From Bog-756 sp963812885 (GTDB lineage Bacteria > Actinomycetota > Acidimicrobiia > Acidimicrobiales > RAAP-2), in NCBI GenBank assembly GCA_963812885.1, contig CAWEWZ010000008.1:62001-126000 (forward strand): a DNA stretch of 64,000 nt, read 5' to 3'. The notes below the pieces were generated by a model. The model was not told where the DNA came from. It did not search any database and saw only the letters and a program-made list of their open reading frames with translations. Shown here piece after piece: positions 17,935 through 27,604 of the stretch. How positions within the stretch are numbered: the stretch's first letter is position 1; each line of letters starts with the position of its first letter. A program made the position numbers and the translations under genes.

Positions 17935-18891
17935 TCAGACCTTGGTCTCGATGATCAGGCCGCGCTCGTCGTCGTCGGAGTCGGCGCGGAGGGCCTCGGC
18001 GCCGCCGACGATCTCCATGATCTCGGTGGTGATGGTGTCCTGGCGGGCCCGGTTCATGATCCGCGAGTACTTGGTGATCAGCTCGCCGGCGTTCTCGGTG
18101 GCCGCGGCCATGGCCCGCTGCCGGGAGGTGACCTCCGACGCCGACGCCTCGAGCAGGGCGGCGAAGATCTCGGTCTCGGCCGCCCGCGGGGCCAGCGTCT
18201 CGAGGAGGATGGCCGCATCGGGCTCGAACTCGGTGAAGCCGAGCGGTCCCTCGGTGGGCTCTCGTCGGCTGCCGGCCTCCGCCCCGTCGGCCTGCTGGCG
18301 GGGATCGATCAGCGGGAGCAGTTGGCGCACCTCGACCTGCTGGGTCCCCGCCGAGAGGAAGCGGGTGGAGACCACGATCACCTGGTCGACCTCACCCTCG
18401 ACGAACGGGGTGAGGACGGCGGCGGCCACGTCGCGGGCGTCGGTGAACGTCGGCCGCTCGCTGATCCCGGTGAACGACCGCTCCACCGGCTCGCCGCGGA
18501 ACCGGAAGTAGCCCTGGGCCTTCTTGCCCGCGGTGAACAGCCGGTACTCGACGCCCCCGGCCCGGCCCTCGGCCATCAGCCGCTCGGTGGCCCGCAGGAC
18601 CGAGGTGTTGTAGGCGCCGCACAGCCCGCGGTCGGCCACCACCGAGAGCACGGCCACCTTGGCGATCGTCTCGGGGGTGCCCAGCAGGCGGCCGGCGGCG
18701 TCGGGATCGCCCAGCGCGGTCTCCAGCACGATGCGGGCCATGCCCCGCTGGTAGGGCTTGGCCGCGGCGATCCGGCCCTGGGCGCGCACGATCTGCGAGG
18801 CGGCGATGAGCTCCATCGCCTTGGTGATCTTCTTCGTCGACTGGATGCTCTTGATCCGTCGACGGAGGACGCGCTCCTGGCCGCCTGCCAT
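17935..18891 (-). CDS. atpG: ATP synthase gamma subunit
   Basis: 318 residues, intact. Central rotor stalk of F1. The N-terminal helix RRRIKSIQSTKKITKAMELI and the C-terminal helix RAMAAATENAGELITKYSR pair to form the shaft; VVADRGLCGAYN is conserved. The actinobacterial-type length includes an extra loop (DPRQQADGAEAGSRREP) typical of high-GC gamma subunits. It starts 3 bp after the atpA stop. Confidence 0.95.
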   Translation of the reverse strand: MAGGQERVLRRRIKSIQSTKKITKAMELIAASQIVRAQGRIAAAKPYQRGMARIVLETALGDPDAAGRLLGTPETIAKVAVLSVVADRGLCGAYNTSVLRATERLMAEGRAGGVEYRLFTAGKKAQGYFRFRGEPVERSFTGISERPTFTDARDVAAAVLTPFVEGEVDQVIVVSTRFLSAGTQQVEVRQLLPLIDPRQQADGAEAGSRREPTEGPLGFTEFEPDAAILLETLAPRAAETEIFAALLEASASEVTSRQRAMAAATENAGELITKYSRIMNRARQDTITTEIMEIVGGAEALRADSDDDERGLIIETKV

Positions 18892-18894
18892 CGC

Positions 18895-20419
18895 TCAGCC
18901 GTCCTTCCCGGAACCGAATACGTCGCCGAAGGCCCGCAGCGCCGTCTCCAGCTTGTCGCCCTCGGGAAGCTTGCCCGTGGTGCGGATGCCCTCGAGCAGG
19001 TCGGCGTGGCTGGCCCGGAAGTAGGCGCGCACCTCGGACTCGTAGCGCTGCACCTCGGACACCGGGATGTCGTCGACGATAGCCCTCGGAGCCGGCGAAG
19101 ATGATCAGCACCTGCTCCTCGACCGGGACCGGCGCGTTGAGGCCCTGCTTGAGCAGCTCGGTCAGGCGGTAGCCGCGGTCGAGCTGGGCCTGGGACACCT
19201 TGTCGAGCTCGGAGCCGAAGGTGGCGAAGGCCTCGAGCTCACGGAACTGGGCCAGGTCGAGCTTGAGGGTACCCGACACCGCCTTCATGGCCTTGACCTG
19301 GGCGGCGCTCCCCACCCGGCTGACCGAGATGCCCACGTTGATGGCCGGGCGGACCCCGGCGTAGAAGAGGTCGGTCTCGAGGTAGACCTGGCCGTCGGTG
19401 ATCGAGATCACGTTGGTCGGGATGTAGGCGGAGACGTCGCCGGCCTTGGTCTCGATGATCGGGAGGGCGGTGAAGGACCCGCCGCCCTCGGCGTCGGACA
19501 GCTTGGCCGACCGCTCGAGCAGCCGGCTGTGCAGGTAGAAGACGTCGCCCGGGTAGGCCTCGCGTCCCGGCGGGCGGCGCAGCAGCAGCGACATCTGGCG
19601 GTAGGCCTCGGCCTGCTTGGACAGGTCGTCGTAGACGATGAGGGCGTGCTCGCCGTTCTCCATCCAGTGCTGGCCCATGGCGCAGCCGGCGTAGGGGGCG
19701 AGGTACTTGAACGGAGCCGGGTCGGCCGCGCCGGCCAGCACCACCACCGTGTACTCGAGGGCGCCGTAGCGCTCGAAGGTGGCCACCGTCTGGGCCACCG
19801 ACGACTCCTTCTGACCGATGGCCACGTAGATGCACTTCACCCCGAGGCCCTTCTGGTTGAGGATGGTGTCGACGGCCACCGTGGTCTTGCCCGTCTTGCG
19901 GTCGCCGATGATCAGCTCCCGCTGGCCGCGCCCGATCGGGGTCATGGCGTCGATGGCCTTGATGCCGGTCTGCAGCGGTTCGGACACCGGCTGGCGCTTG
20001 ACGATGCCCGGGGCCTGGACCTCGAGCCGGCGGGTGATGTCGGTGGCGATGGTGCCCTTGCCGTCGACCGGTTCGCCCAGGGCGTTGACCACCCGACCGA
20101 GCAGGGCGTCGCCCACCCTGACCGAGAGGATCCGCCCGGTGGCCTTGACCAGCTGCTCCTCCTCGAGGCCGGTGTCGTCGCCCAGGATGACGGCGCCGAT
20201 GGTCTCCTCGTCGAGGTTGAGGGCCAGCCCCTCGGTGCCGTCGGCGAACTCGAGGATCTCGTTCACGGCGGCGCCGGGCAGCCCGGTGACCCGGGCGATG
20301 CCGTCGCCGACCTCGACGATCCGGCCGACCTGCTCGGTGCCCACCTCGGGCGTGTAGTCGTCGACGTACCGCTCGAGGGCGGCGGTGATCTCGTCGGCGC
20401 TGATGGTCAACTCAGCCAT
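18895..20419 (-). CDS. atpA: ATP synthase alpha subunit, one frameshift near the C-terminus
   Basis: Non-catalytic nucleotide-binding F1 subunit. Start ATG 20419 (MAELTISADEI). Walker A IIGDRKTGKTTVAVD, then VAIGQKESSVAQ and VISITDGQVYLE. The frame is lost near 19085 after LIIFAGSEGY and resumes as VDDIPVSEVQRYESEVRAYF, ending in FGDVFGSGKDG at the TGA 18895-18897. About 507 residues when joined, normal for the family. Confidence 0.95.
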
Positions 20420-21385
20420 CGGTTGCTTCCCTTCCTTGTGGAGTTCGGTAGGCCGCCTCGGAGACGAGGAGGTGCTCCTTCAATTCATCGAGCCGGTGAC
20501 GGGTGCTGCTGTCGACCAGCAGGTCGCCGACCTGGACGACCACGCCGCCGAGCAGCTCGGGGTCGACGGTCACCTGCAGATCGACCGGGTTGCCGGCCAG
20601 GCGGGCCAGGGCCTCGCTCAGGTCGCGACGCTGGGTTTCGCCCACCTCGTCGGCCGCCTGCACCCGGGCCACCCGCCATCCGCGGGCCCGGGCGGCGTCC
20701 TCGACCAGGGCATCGAGGGTGGCCACGATGTCCCGGGCCCGGCCCCCGCGCACGGCGTAGGCGGCCAGCCGGCGGGTGGCCGGCAGCACCTGGTCGCCGA
20801 GGAGCTGGTCGATCACCTGCTGACGCACCTCGACGGGCAGGTCGCGATCGCCGAGGGCCGACCGCAGGCGGCGGTTGGACTCCACGGTGCGGGCGAACCG
20901 GAACAGCTGGTCCTCGATCTCCTCGAGCTCGGCCACGGTCACCGTCTCGAACACGGCGGCGGCGTAGCCGGACACCCGGTGGCGCGAGCCCATCCGGCCG
21001 AGCACATCCTCGGGTTCCGTCGTCGTCGGCCTCGCCCCGGCGCCGGCCCCGTCGGCTCCGGCGGTCCGCTCCGGGCCGCGGCCTGGGTCAGGCGCGACGC
21101 CAGCCAGTGGAACGACGCGGTGAGCTCACTGGCCGGCACCACGCTCACCGCCTGGTGGACGAGGCGCTGCACCTCGGGTCGGACCTTGCCCTCGAGCAGG
21201 TGGTCGAGGAGCGCCCGCCGGGACGGGACCGGCACCGACCCGTCGTTGATGGCCAGGGTCAGCTCGGTGCTGCCGTCGACGAGGGCGGCCACCGAGGCGA
21301 GCTCGGAGCCGGCATCGGCGAGCGCGTCGGTGGCGGCCAGCGACTCTTCCATGGCCGCCAGGTAGCCCTGAAGGGCAGCGTTCAC
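20412..21385 (-). CDS. atpH: ATP synthase delta subunit with duplicated N-terminal domain; one frameshift
   Basis: Peripheral-stalk (OSCP) subunit. GTG start at 21385 is preceded by AGGAGG and overlaps the atpF stop (GTGA). The first ~110 residues (YLAAMEESLAATDAL onward) look like a degenerate delta N-domain. After a frame change near 21010 comes a complete delta unit, SRHRVSGYAAAVFETV to DSSTRHRLDELKEHLL. An extra N-domain is known in actinobacterial delta or b-delta proteins. The stop overlaps the atpA start by 8 bp. Confidence 0.88.
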
Positions 21386-21949
21386 CGGCTGCCTCCTGCG
21401 CCGGCTCCGGCACCCGCAGCGGCCGGCACCCGCACCGGCATCGGCGGACTCCGCCCGGACGGCGGCGATGGCCTCGTCGATGAGGTCCTGGTGGTCGGTG
21501 GCCTGGATCTCGCGGCCGATGACCCGCTCGGCGGCGGCCAGGACGATCTCGCCCACCCGGGCGGTCACCTCCTCGACGGCCGCCTGCCGGGCGATGACCA
21601 CCTCGGCGTCGGCCGACTGGACGATGCGGTCGTGGATGGCCTGGGCGTCGGCCTCGGCCCGCAGCTTGGCCTGGTCGGCGGCCGTGGCCGCCTGGGACAC
21701 GATGTCCCGCGCCTGGGCCCGCGCCTGCTCGAGCAGCGCCCGCCGCTCGGTGTCGGCCTCCTCGGCGTCGGCCTTGGCCCGGTCGGCCGCTTCGAGCTCG
21801 CCGCGGATCTTGTCCTGCCGCTCGGTCAGCGCCTTGTTGAGGATGGGCAGGACGTACTTGCCGATGACTCCGAGCACGACGAGAAAGGCCAGCAGCACCA
21901 CGATGAACGTCCCATTGGGAATGAGGAAGTTGTTGGTGGCGAGGGGCAT
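21382..21949 (-). CDS. atpF: ATP synthase b subunit
   Basis: Fo peripheral stalk. ATG 21949 (MPLATNNFLIPNG) is preferred because AAGGAT lies 7-8 bases upstream; an ATG at 21958 is also possible. One membrane helix (TFIVVLLAFLVVLGVIGKYV) is followed by a long charged coiled coil rich in Ala/Glu/Arg. Near the end a one-base shift gives a Gly/Ala tail (GAGAGAGGSR) stopping at the TGA that overlaps the atpH GTG. About 190 residues. Confidence 0.9.
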
Positions 21950-22052
21950 GGTGATCATCCTTGGTTCGGTGGGTGACGGTGGCCTGCCGAGCTCCGGGAG
22001 GCGTGGGCCGCCGGTTCGTGCCGGCGGGGGTTCGACGGGTCCATCGGACCGG

Positions 22053-22316
22053 TTACTTGCCCAGGGAGAAGACGAACAGGGCGGCGAAGACCAGATTGAT
22101 GAAGTAGGCGGCTTCGCACAGGCCGACGGTGAGGAACATGATGGTGGTCAGGCGACCCTGGGCCTCGGGCTGGCGGGCCACGCCGGCGATGGTCTGGCTC
22201 CCGGCCAGTCCGTCACCCACCGAGGCACCCACGGCGCCGCCTCCCAGGGCCAGGCCGGCGCCGACGAAGGCCCCCGCCATCTTGACCGCGCTTGCCACTG
22301 ATGCATCTGCTGCCAT
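22053..22316 (-). CDS. atpE: ATP synthase c subunit
   Basis: 87 residues, intact. Forms the Fo rotor ring. Two hydrophobic helices flank the polar ARQPEAQG loop. The ion-carrying Glu is residue 68 in VGLCEAAYFINLVF. The residues around it lack the Na+-type Gln/Ser-Thr set, so protons are the likely coupling ion. Strong ribosome-binding site AAAGGAG upstream of the ATG. Confidence 0.95.
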   Translation of the reverse strand: MAADASVASAVKMAGAFVGAGLALGGGAVGASVGDGLAGSQTIAGVARQPEAQGRLTTIMFLTVGLCEAAYFINLVFAALFVFSLGK

Positions 22317-22359
22317 TGCTACTTCTCCTTTGTCAATGAGTCGGTGAACGGGTGCGTGC

Positions 22360-23158
22360 TCACGATGGTGCCGGATGGGCGTCCGAGGCCATGGCCGTGT
22401 CGAAGTACAAGATGGTGAGCAGGGCGAAGATGAAGGCCTGGATGGCGCCGATGCCCATGTCGAACAGCTTCCAGACGACGGTGAAGGGGACGGACAGGAT
22501 GCCGCCGATGGGCAGCGGGTCCGAGTTTCCAGATGACCAGGGCGGCGAGCAGGGAGAGCATCAGGCCCCCGGCGAACAGGTTGCCGAACAGACGGAGGGT
22601 CAGGGTGACCGGCTTGACCAGCTCGTCGACCAGGTTCATGAACAGGTTGACCGGGAACATCTTGGTGGAGAACGGCTGGGTGAAGAAGTGTTTGACGTAC
22701 CCGAAGCCGCCCCGGTTCCTGATGGCCGCGGCCTGGACCATGATGAAGACGTAGAGGGCCATGGCCATGGGCAGGTTGATGTCGCTGGTCGGCGCGGGCA
22801 GCCAGTCGATGGTGCTCCCGATGCTGAGCACCTCGAACAGGTTGCAGGTGAAGATGAAGACGAACAGGGTCAGGGCCAGCGGGACGACCTTCGCCCCCCG
22901 GGGCCCGATCGAGTCGTTGACCTGCTTCTGGACGGCCTCGACGGCCATCTCCCACACCAGCTGGAACTTGCCGGGGACGTCGCTGGTGGCCTTGGCCCGC
23001 AGGATGAGCCCCATTCCCACCACGACCAGCCCGGCGATGATGGTGGCCCAGACGATGTCCAGGTTGATGGTCAGTCCGGCGATCTTGGTTGTCTTGTGGA
23101 CGCCGGGGGTGATGTCGATGCCCAGCAGGGGCGCACTCAGCAGGTGGAATCCGAGCAT
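22360..23158 (-). CDS. atpB: ATP synthase a subunit, one frameshift
   Basis: Fo proton channel. Start ATG 23158 (MLGFHLLSAPLLGIDITPG). Essential Arg of helix 5 in TLTLRLFGNLFAGGLML. The frame breaks near 22525 after LVIWKL and resumes as DPLPIGGILSVPFTVVWKLF, with helix IGAIQAFIFALLTILYF, ending at the TGA at 22360-22362. About 266 residues joined. The break falls between two near-invariant stretches, which favours a sequence error. Confidence 0.93.
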
Positions 23159-23162
23159 GGGA

Positions 23163-23756
23163 TCAGGCACCGCCCGGTGGGTCGTCAGCGGGACCGCCGA
23201 TGGCCGGCGGGGGTGAAGGCTGGACGACGTTGTCATCGACGACGTTGGCCGTGATCACATCGTCGACCGAGGTCATCGGGCCGGACTTGGCCATCGACCG
23301 GGCCACGTTGGCCAGCAGGATGAACTGGAACACGGCCAGACCGGCCAGGATGCCGAAGCCGAGCTGGTGGGAGATGGTCATCAGGCCCAGGGTGACCACG
23401 GTGATGATCCCCAGGCGGCCGAGCGTGTTGATGGCCAGCGGCCGCTTCTTGTTCTCGACCTCACTGGCCGTGACCCGGGCCACCGAGTTGCCGATCATCC
23501 GGAAATTGAGCGTGCCCAACCCGAGGCCGATGCAGGCGCCCAGCCCGAGCAGCGGCACGTCGAAGGAGACGCAGGCGACCAGGGCGGCCACACCCACGAC
23601 CAGGACCATCGAGACGGTCCGGCGGGCCACGTCGGGCACATTGGGCAGGGAGAAGTGGGCGAACACGGGCTGCGTTATCCCTCCCGCCGGGCGGACTCGG
23701 GCGTGCCGGGCGGCGCCGTGCCGGCCGATGCCGGCGGTTGACGATCCAGTGCTCAC
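23163..23756 (-). CDS. atpI: ATP synthase protein I-type membrane protein
   Basis: About 197 residues from a GTG at 23756 that overlaps the upstream gene's stop (GTGA). Four hydrophobic segments between residues 30 and 145, including VVGVAALVACVSFDVPLLG and LGFGILAGLAVFQFILLANVA. The C-terminus is hydrophilic. Position just before atpB and topology fit AtpI, a small assembly-related protein of F-type ATPases. Sequence conservation in this family is low, so the call rests partly on context. Confidence 0.75.
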   Translation of the reverse strand: MSTGSSTAGIGRHGAARHARVRPAGGITQPVFAHFSLPNVPDVARRTVSMVLVVGVAALVACVSFDVPLLGLGACIGLGLGTLNFRMIGNSVARVTASEVENKKRPLAINTLGRLGIITVVTLGLMTISHQLGFGILAGLAVFQFILLANVARSMAKSGPMTSVDDVITANVVDDNVVQPSPPPAIGGPADDPPGGA

Positions 23757-24089
23757 AGGTACTTGCGGACCCGCGACACGGTCATGAGCACCGCGGCGGT
23801 GGCCCCGAGAGCCAGCCCCACCAAGGTGAACAGGGGGACGGTGCCCAGCCCGCGGTCGAGCAGATACCCCAGCAGTGCGCCGACGACCAGCGACACGGCG
23901 ATGGAGAGACCGAGGGTCAAGAACTCCACCGCCCCACCGATCGACTCGAGGCCCCGAGACGATTCGGTGCCCAGAGCTGGGTCCCGTGGCCCCGGACGGC
24001 GGATCCCCGGTGCCCCCGGACGCATCCAAGGCATCCTCCGGAACGGTCCGACCGTCCTCGTCTTCCGGGTTCGGGGTGCTCTCGTCCAT
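23753..24089 (-). CDS. AtpZ/AtpI-like small membrane protein, start uncertain
   Basis: Two predicted helices, FLTLGLSIAVSLVVGALLGYLL and PLFTLVGLALGATAAVLMTV, end in SRVRKYL. This matches the F0F1-ATPase gene 1 / AtpZ type often found first in atp operons. Upstream, an acidic segment from ATG 24089 (MDESTPNPEDEDGRTVPED) is in a different frame and probably joins near 23975-23990. Alternatively the protein starts at an ATG at 24034 with an Arg/Pro-rich leader. Confidence 0.65.
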
Positions 24090-24287
24090 GGTCGGGCCGT
24101 GCCGCGTCAGAGTGTCTGGAGTGTCGGGGCTTCACGAATGGTTCCTGAATTCACGCAGTTGTTCTGCAATGGCCGGTCGGGCTGCCGGCCGCATGGGTGC
24201 CCCCGGAACGGGCGGGAGGCCTGCAAATCACGGGATGCATCATCGCACCTCCGCACCCCTGGCGGCAAAACGCGGGAAACACGCCGT

Positions 24288-25601
24288 TCACACTTCGGCG
24301 GATGGTCCGGCGGCACCGGCCGGGATGGCCGGGGGCCGGGCACCGTCGCCCGCCGTGGGACCAGGGCCTCCCTGGCCCACCGGCGCCGTCGGGTCGCCGG
24401 GAACGCTCGTCCGGGACGGACCGGGAGGACCGGGTCCGTCGGGCTCGGCGGGCCCCGGGCCGTCGGGTCCGGGTTCGGCCTGCCTGCGCAGGGAGGGGTG
24501 GAACAGGGTGTAGAGGATCACCCCCAGAGCCAGCACACCGAAGGGGATGACGGCGTTCACGCTCGAGATGTAGAGCGGGAAGAGGATGAATCCGGAGAGC
24601 AGCACCGTCCAGGCCCACAGGATGAGGACGCTGCGGCGGTGACCGTGGCCCAGGCGGAGCAGGCGGTGATGCAGATGGTTCTTGTCCGGCGTGGAGAACC
24701 CGGTCCGGTTGGCCGTGCGGCGCACGAAGGCGAAGGCCATGTCCACGATGGGCACGCCGAGGATGAAGAAGGGGATGAACAGGGGGGCGAAGAAGAAATA
24801 GGTCTGGCCACTGCGGGCCGCCACCCCTCCGACCGTCCCCGCCGTCCGGCCCCCGATCAGCATGGTGGACGCGGCCATGAGCAGTCCCAGCAGGAGGGCT
24901 CCGGCGTCGCCCATGAAGATCTTGGCCGGGTGGAAGTTGTGGGGCAGGAAGCCGAGGCAGATGCCGCAGGTGATCACGGCGATGAGCGGGCCGATGTTGT
25001 CGGTGGGGAGGTTGCCCAGATGCTGCAGGTGGAGTCCGTAGATGGCCAGCGCCCCCGAGGCGATGGCCACCACCCCGGCGGCCAGGCCGTCCAGGCCGTC
25101 GATGAGGTTGACGGCGTTGGTGATGGCGATGACCCACAGCGCGGTCAGGAGTGGCGTCCACTCCGGCGACAGCTGGACCAGGCCGGCCAGGGGCACCTTG
25201 AACTGGAACCAGGTCACCCCCATGAAATAGAGGATGGTGGCAGCCAGCACCTCACCGGCCACCTTGGCCGGGGCCGACATGTCCCGGAAGTCGTCGATGA
25301 CCCCGACCACGAAGATGGCCGCCGCCCCGAGGATCAGGCCCAACGGCTCCTGGGACCCCCGGAACAGGGGGCTCAGCGCCGGGATCGATGCCGCCACCGC
25401 CCAGGTGACCAGCATGGCCACGAACAGGGCGGCCCCGCCGGCCTGGGCGGTCACCTGGGTGTGCACCTTGCGGTCGTCGGGCTGGGCCACGTAGCCGATC
25501 TGCACGGCGATGTGGCGGGCCGGGAAGGTGAGGGCCCAGGAAGACACGATGGCCACCACCAACAGCACCGCGTACCAGTTGAGCGGTACCCCAGAGCTCA
25601 C
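24288..25601 (-). CDS. wecA: Undecaprenyl-phosphate N-acetylglucosaminyl 1-phosphate transferase (WecA/MraY-like)
   Basis: 437 residues with about eleven membrane segments. Transfers a sugar-1-phosphate to undecaprenyl (decaprenyl) phosphate to begin cell-wall glycan or arabinogalactan linker synthesis. Family motifs: VVGVIDDFRDM, NAVNLIDGLDGLAAG, KIFMGDAGALLLG, NHLHHRLLRLGH. A soluble C-terminal tail of about 65 residues is rich in Pro/Gly. It follows glyA by 22 bp. wecA near the atp operon is a common actinobacterial arrangement. Confidence 0.92.
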   Translation of the reverse strand: MSSGVPLNWYAVLLVVAIVSSWALTFPARHIAVQIGYVAQPDDRKVHTQVTAQAGGAALFVAMLVTWAVAASIPALSPLFRGSQEPLGLILGAAAIFVVGVIDDFRDMSAPAKVAGEVLAATILYFMGVTWFQFKVPLAGLVQLSPEWTPLLTALWVIAITNAVNLIDGLDGLAAGVVAIASGALAIYGLHLQHLGNLPTDNIGPLIAVITCGICLGFLPHNFHPAKIFMGDAGALLLGLLMAASTMLIGGRTAGTVGGVAARSGQTYFFFAPLFIPFFILGVPIVDMAFAFVRRTANRTGFSTPDKNHLHHRLLRLGHGHRRSVLILWAWTVLLSGFILFPLYISSVNAVIPFGVLALGVILYTLFHPSLRRQAEPGPDGPGPAEPDGPGPPGPSRTSVPGDPTAPVGQGGPGPTAGDGARPPAIPAGAAGPSAEV

Positions 25602-25623
25602 GTCCCGGACCGCCCCCCGGTGG

Positions 25624-26928
25624 TCACGTCCCGGTGAGCGTGGGGTACGGGGGAAAGCCGGCGCACAGCTCGTGCACCTCGGCCCGCACCTGTCGGACGG
25701 TGTCCTCGTCGTCCCGATGGCGCAGGGTCCGGCCGATCAGCGCGCCGATGATCCGCATCTCGTCGGGGCCCATGCCCGCCGTGGTCTGGGCGGCCGAACC
25801 CAGCCGGAGGCCCGAGGTGATGAACGGCGAACGGGGATCGTCGGGGATGGTGTTGCGGTTGCAGGTGATGCCGGCCCGGTCGAGCACCTCCTGGGCCACC
25901 TTGCCGGTCAGCTCCTCGTCGAAGGTGCGCAGGTCGACGAGCACCTGGTGGTTCTCGGTGCCGCCCGAGACCAGCCGGAAGCCGGCGTCGACCAACGCGG
26001 CCCCGAGGGCGGCGGCGTTGGCCACCACCTGGGCGGCGTAGGTGCGGAACTCGGGGCGGGCGGCCTCGGCGAAGGCCACCGCCTTGGCCGCGATGACGTG
26101 CTCCAGGGGGCCGCCCTGGAGACCGGGGAAGACCGAGCTGTCGACGGCCTTGGCCAGCTCCGCGGAGCAGACGATGGCTCCCCCGCGGGGACCCCGGAGC
26201 GTCTTGTGGGTGGTGAAGGTGACCACGTCGGCCACTCCCACCGGTGAGGGATGGACACCGCCGGCGATCAGGCCGGCCGGGTGGGCGGCGTCGAACATGA
26301 ACATGGCCCCGACCGAGTCGGCGATCTCCCGGAAGGGCAACGGGTCGATGATCCGCGAGTAGGCGGTGGAGCCGGCCACGATCAGCTTCGGCCGCTCGCG
26401 CCGGGCCACCTCGGCCACCTGGTCGAAATCGATGATCTCCCCGGGCTTGTCGGGATCGTTGCTCGCCGCCGACACGCCGTAGGAGACGAAGCGCCAGATC
26501 TTCGAGGTGATACTGGCCGGTGAGCCGTGGGTCAGATGGCCCCCGTGGTCGAGGCGCATGGCCAGGATGGTGTCACCCGGCTCCAGCAGGGCCTGGTAGA
26601 CGGCCAGGTTGGCGCTGGCCCCGGCGTGGGGCTGCACGTTGGCGTGGGCCGCACCGAACAGCGCCATCAGCCGGGCTCGGGCCAGGTCCTCGACCTCGTC
26701 GATGATCTGGTTCCCGCCGTAGTAGCGCCGCCCGGGGTAGCCCTCGGAGTACTTGTTGGTGAGGACGGACCCGGAGGCGGCCAGGACGGCCGGCGAGGTG
26801 AAGTTCTCCGAGGCGATGAGCTGCAGGGTGGTCGACTGGCGCTCAGCCTCCTCGCCCAGCAGCCGGCTCACTTCGGGGTCGTCGACCAGCCAGCGGTCGA
26901 AGGGGGACGCCGCATATGGGCTGCTCAT
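25624..26928 (-). CDS. glyA: Serine hydroxymethyltransferase
   Basis: About 434 residues, intact. PLP enzyme converting serine and tetrahydrofolate to glycine and methylene-THF. Motifs: LIASENFTSPAVLAASGS, NKYSEGYPGRRYYGG, the PLP lysine in TFTTHKTLRGPRGG, and FPGLQGGPLEHVIAAKA. ATG 26928 overlaps the rpiB stop (ATGA), which sets the start and implies coupling. Confidence 0.96.
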   Translation of the reverse strand: MSSPYAASPFDRWLVDDPEVSRLLGEEAERQSTTLQLIASENFTSPAVLAASGSVLTNKYSEGYPGRRYYGGNQIIDEVEDLARARLMALFGAAHANVQPHAGASANLAVYQALLEPGDTILAMRLDHGGHLTHGSPASITSKIWRFVSYGVSAASNDPDKPGEIIDFDQVAEVARRERPKLIVAGSTAYSRIIDPLPFREIADSVGAMFMFDAAHPAGLIAGGVHPSPVGVADVVTFTTHKTLRGPRGGAIVCSAELAKAVDSSVFPGLQGGPLEHVIAAKAVAFAEAARPEFRTYAAQVVANAAALGAALVDAGFRLVSGGTENHQVLVDLRTFDEELTGKVAQEVLDRAGITCNRNTIPDDPRSPFITSGLRLGSAAQTTAGMGPDEMRIIGALIGRTLRHRDDEDTVRQVRAEVHELCAGFPPYPTLTGT

Positions 26929-27545
26929 GGTCTCAGCTCCGTCCTCTCTGTGGGTGACGCGCTCGTCGTGCCCGGTGCCGGCTCGGCGATCGGCCCGGTG
27001 CCGGGCTCGGTGCCGTGCTCGTGTGACGTTCCGTTGCCGTGCCCGGTCGTGACCCCCACGGCGGCTCCGCGGTCGGTTTCGGGTCCGTCCGTCCCGCGGC
27101 CCCGGCTCGCCTCGTACTCGGTGATCTCGGCCAGCCGGTGGACGTGCCGGCCTCCTTCGAAGTCGGTGGAGAAGAAGGTGTCGACGGCGTCGATGGCCTC
27201 GGCCACGCCGGTGGTCCTGCCGCCGAGGCAGATCACGTTGGCGTCGTTGTGGCGGCGGGCCAGACCGGCGGTGGTGACGTCGTGGACGAGCGCAGCCCGG
27301 ACCCCGTCGACCTTGTTGGCGGCGATGCTGATGCCGATACCCGTCCCGCACACGCAGATCCCCCGGTCGGCGCGCCCCTCGGCGACGGCCCGACCCACGG
27401 CCAGGCCGAATTCGGGGTAGTCGACCGAGACGTCGGGCGAGCCGGTGCCCAGGTCGCTGACCTGGTGGCCGGCGCCGGCGACGTGCTCGGCCAGCGCGGT
27501 CTTCAGGTCGAACCCGGCATGATCCGAACCCACGGCAATCCGCAT
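26925..27545 (-). CDS. rpiB: Ribose-5-phosphate isomerase B with low-complexity C-terminal tail
   Basis: About 206 residues. Interconverts ribose-5-P and ribulose-5-P. Conserved GSDHAGFDLK, the Cys in ICVCGTGIGISIAANK and HNDANVICLGGR are all in the first 150 residues, the usual family length. The remaining ~55 residues are Gly/Thr/Pro/Glu-rich. Start ATG 27545 (MRIAVGSDHAG); a GTG just upstream adds one residue. First gene of the long block running to atpC. Confidence 0.93.
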   Translation of the reverse strand: MRIAVGSDHAGFDLKTALAEHVAGAGHQVSDLGTGSPDVSVDYPEFGLAVGRAVAEGRADRGICVCGTGIGISIAANKVDGVRAALVHDVTTAGLARRHNDANVICLGGRTTGVAEAIDAVDTFFSTDFEGGRHVHRLAEITEYEASRGRGTDGPETDRGAAVGVTTGHGNGTSHEHGTEPGTGPIAEPAPGTTSASPTERTELRP

Positions 27546-27604
27546 CACCTGAGTGTACCGACGGGGATCGCCCCTGGCGGCGCCACGGTACGCTCTCGCG
27601 CCTC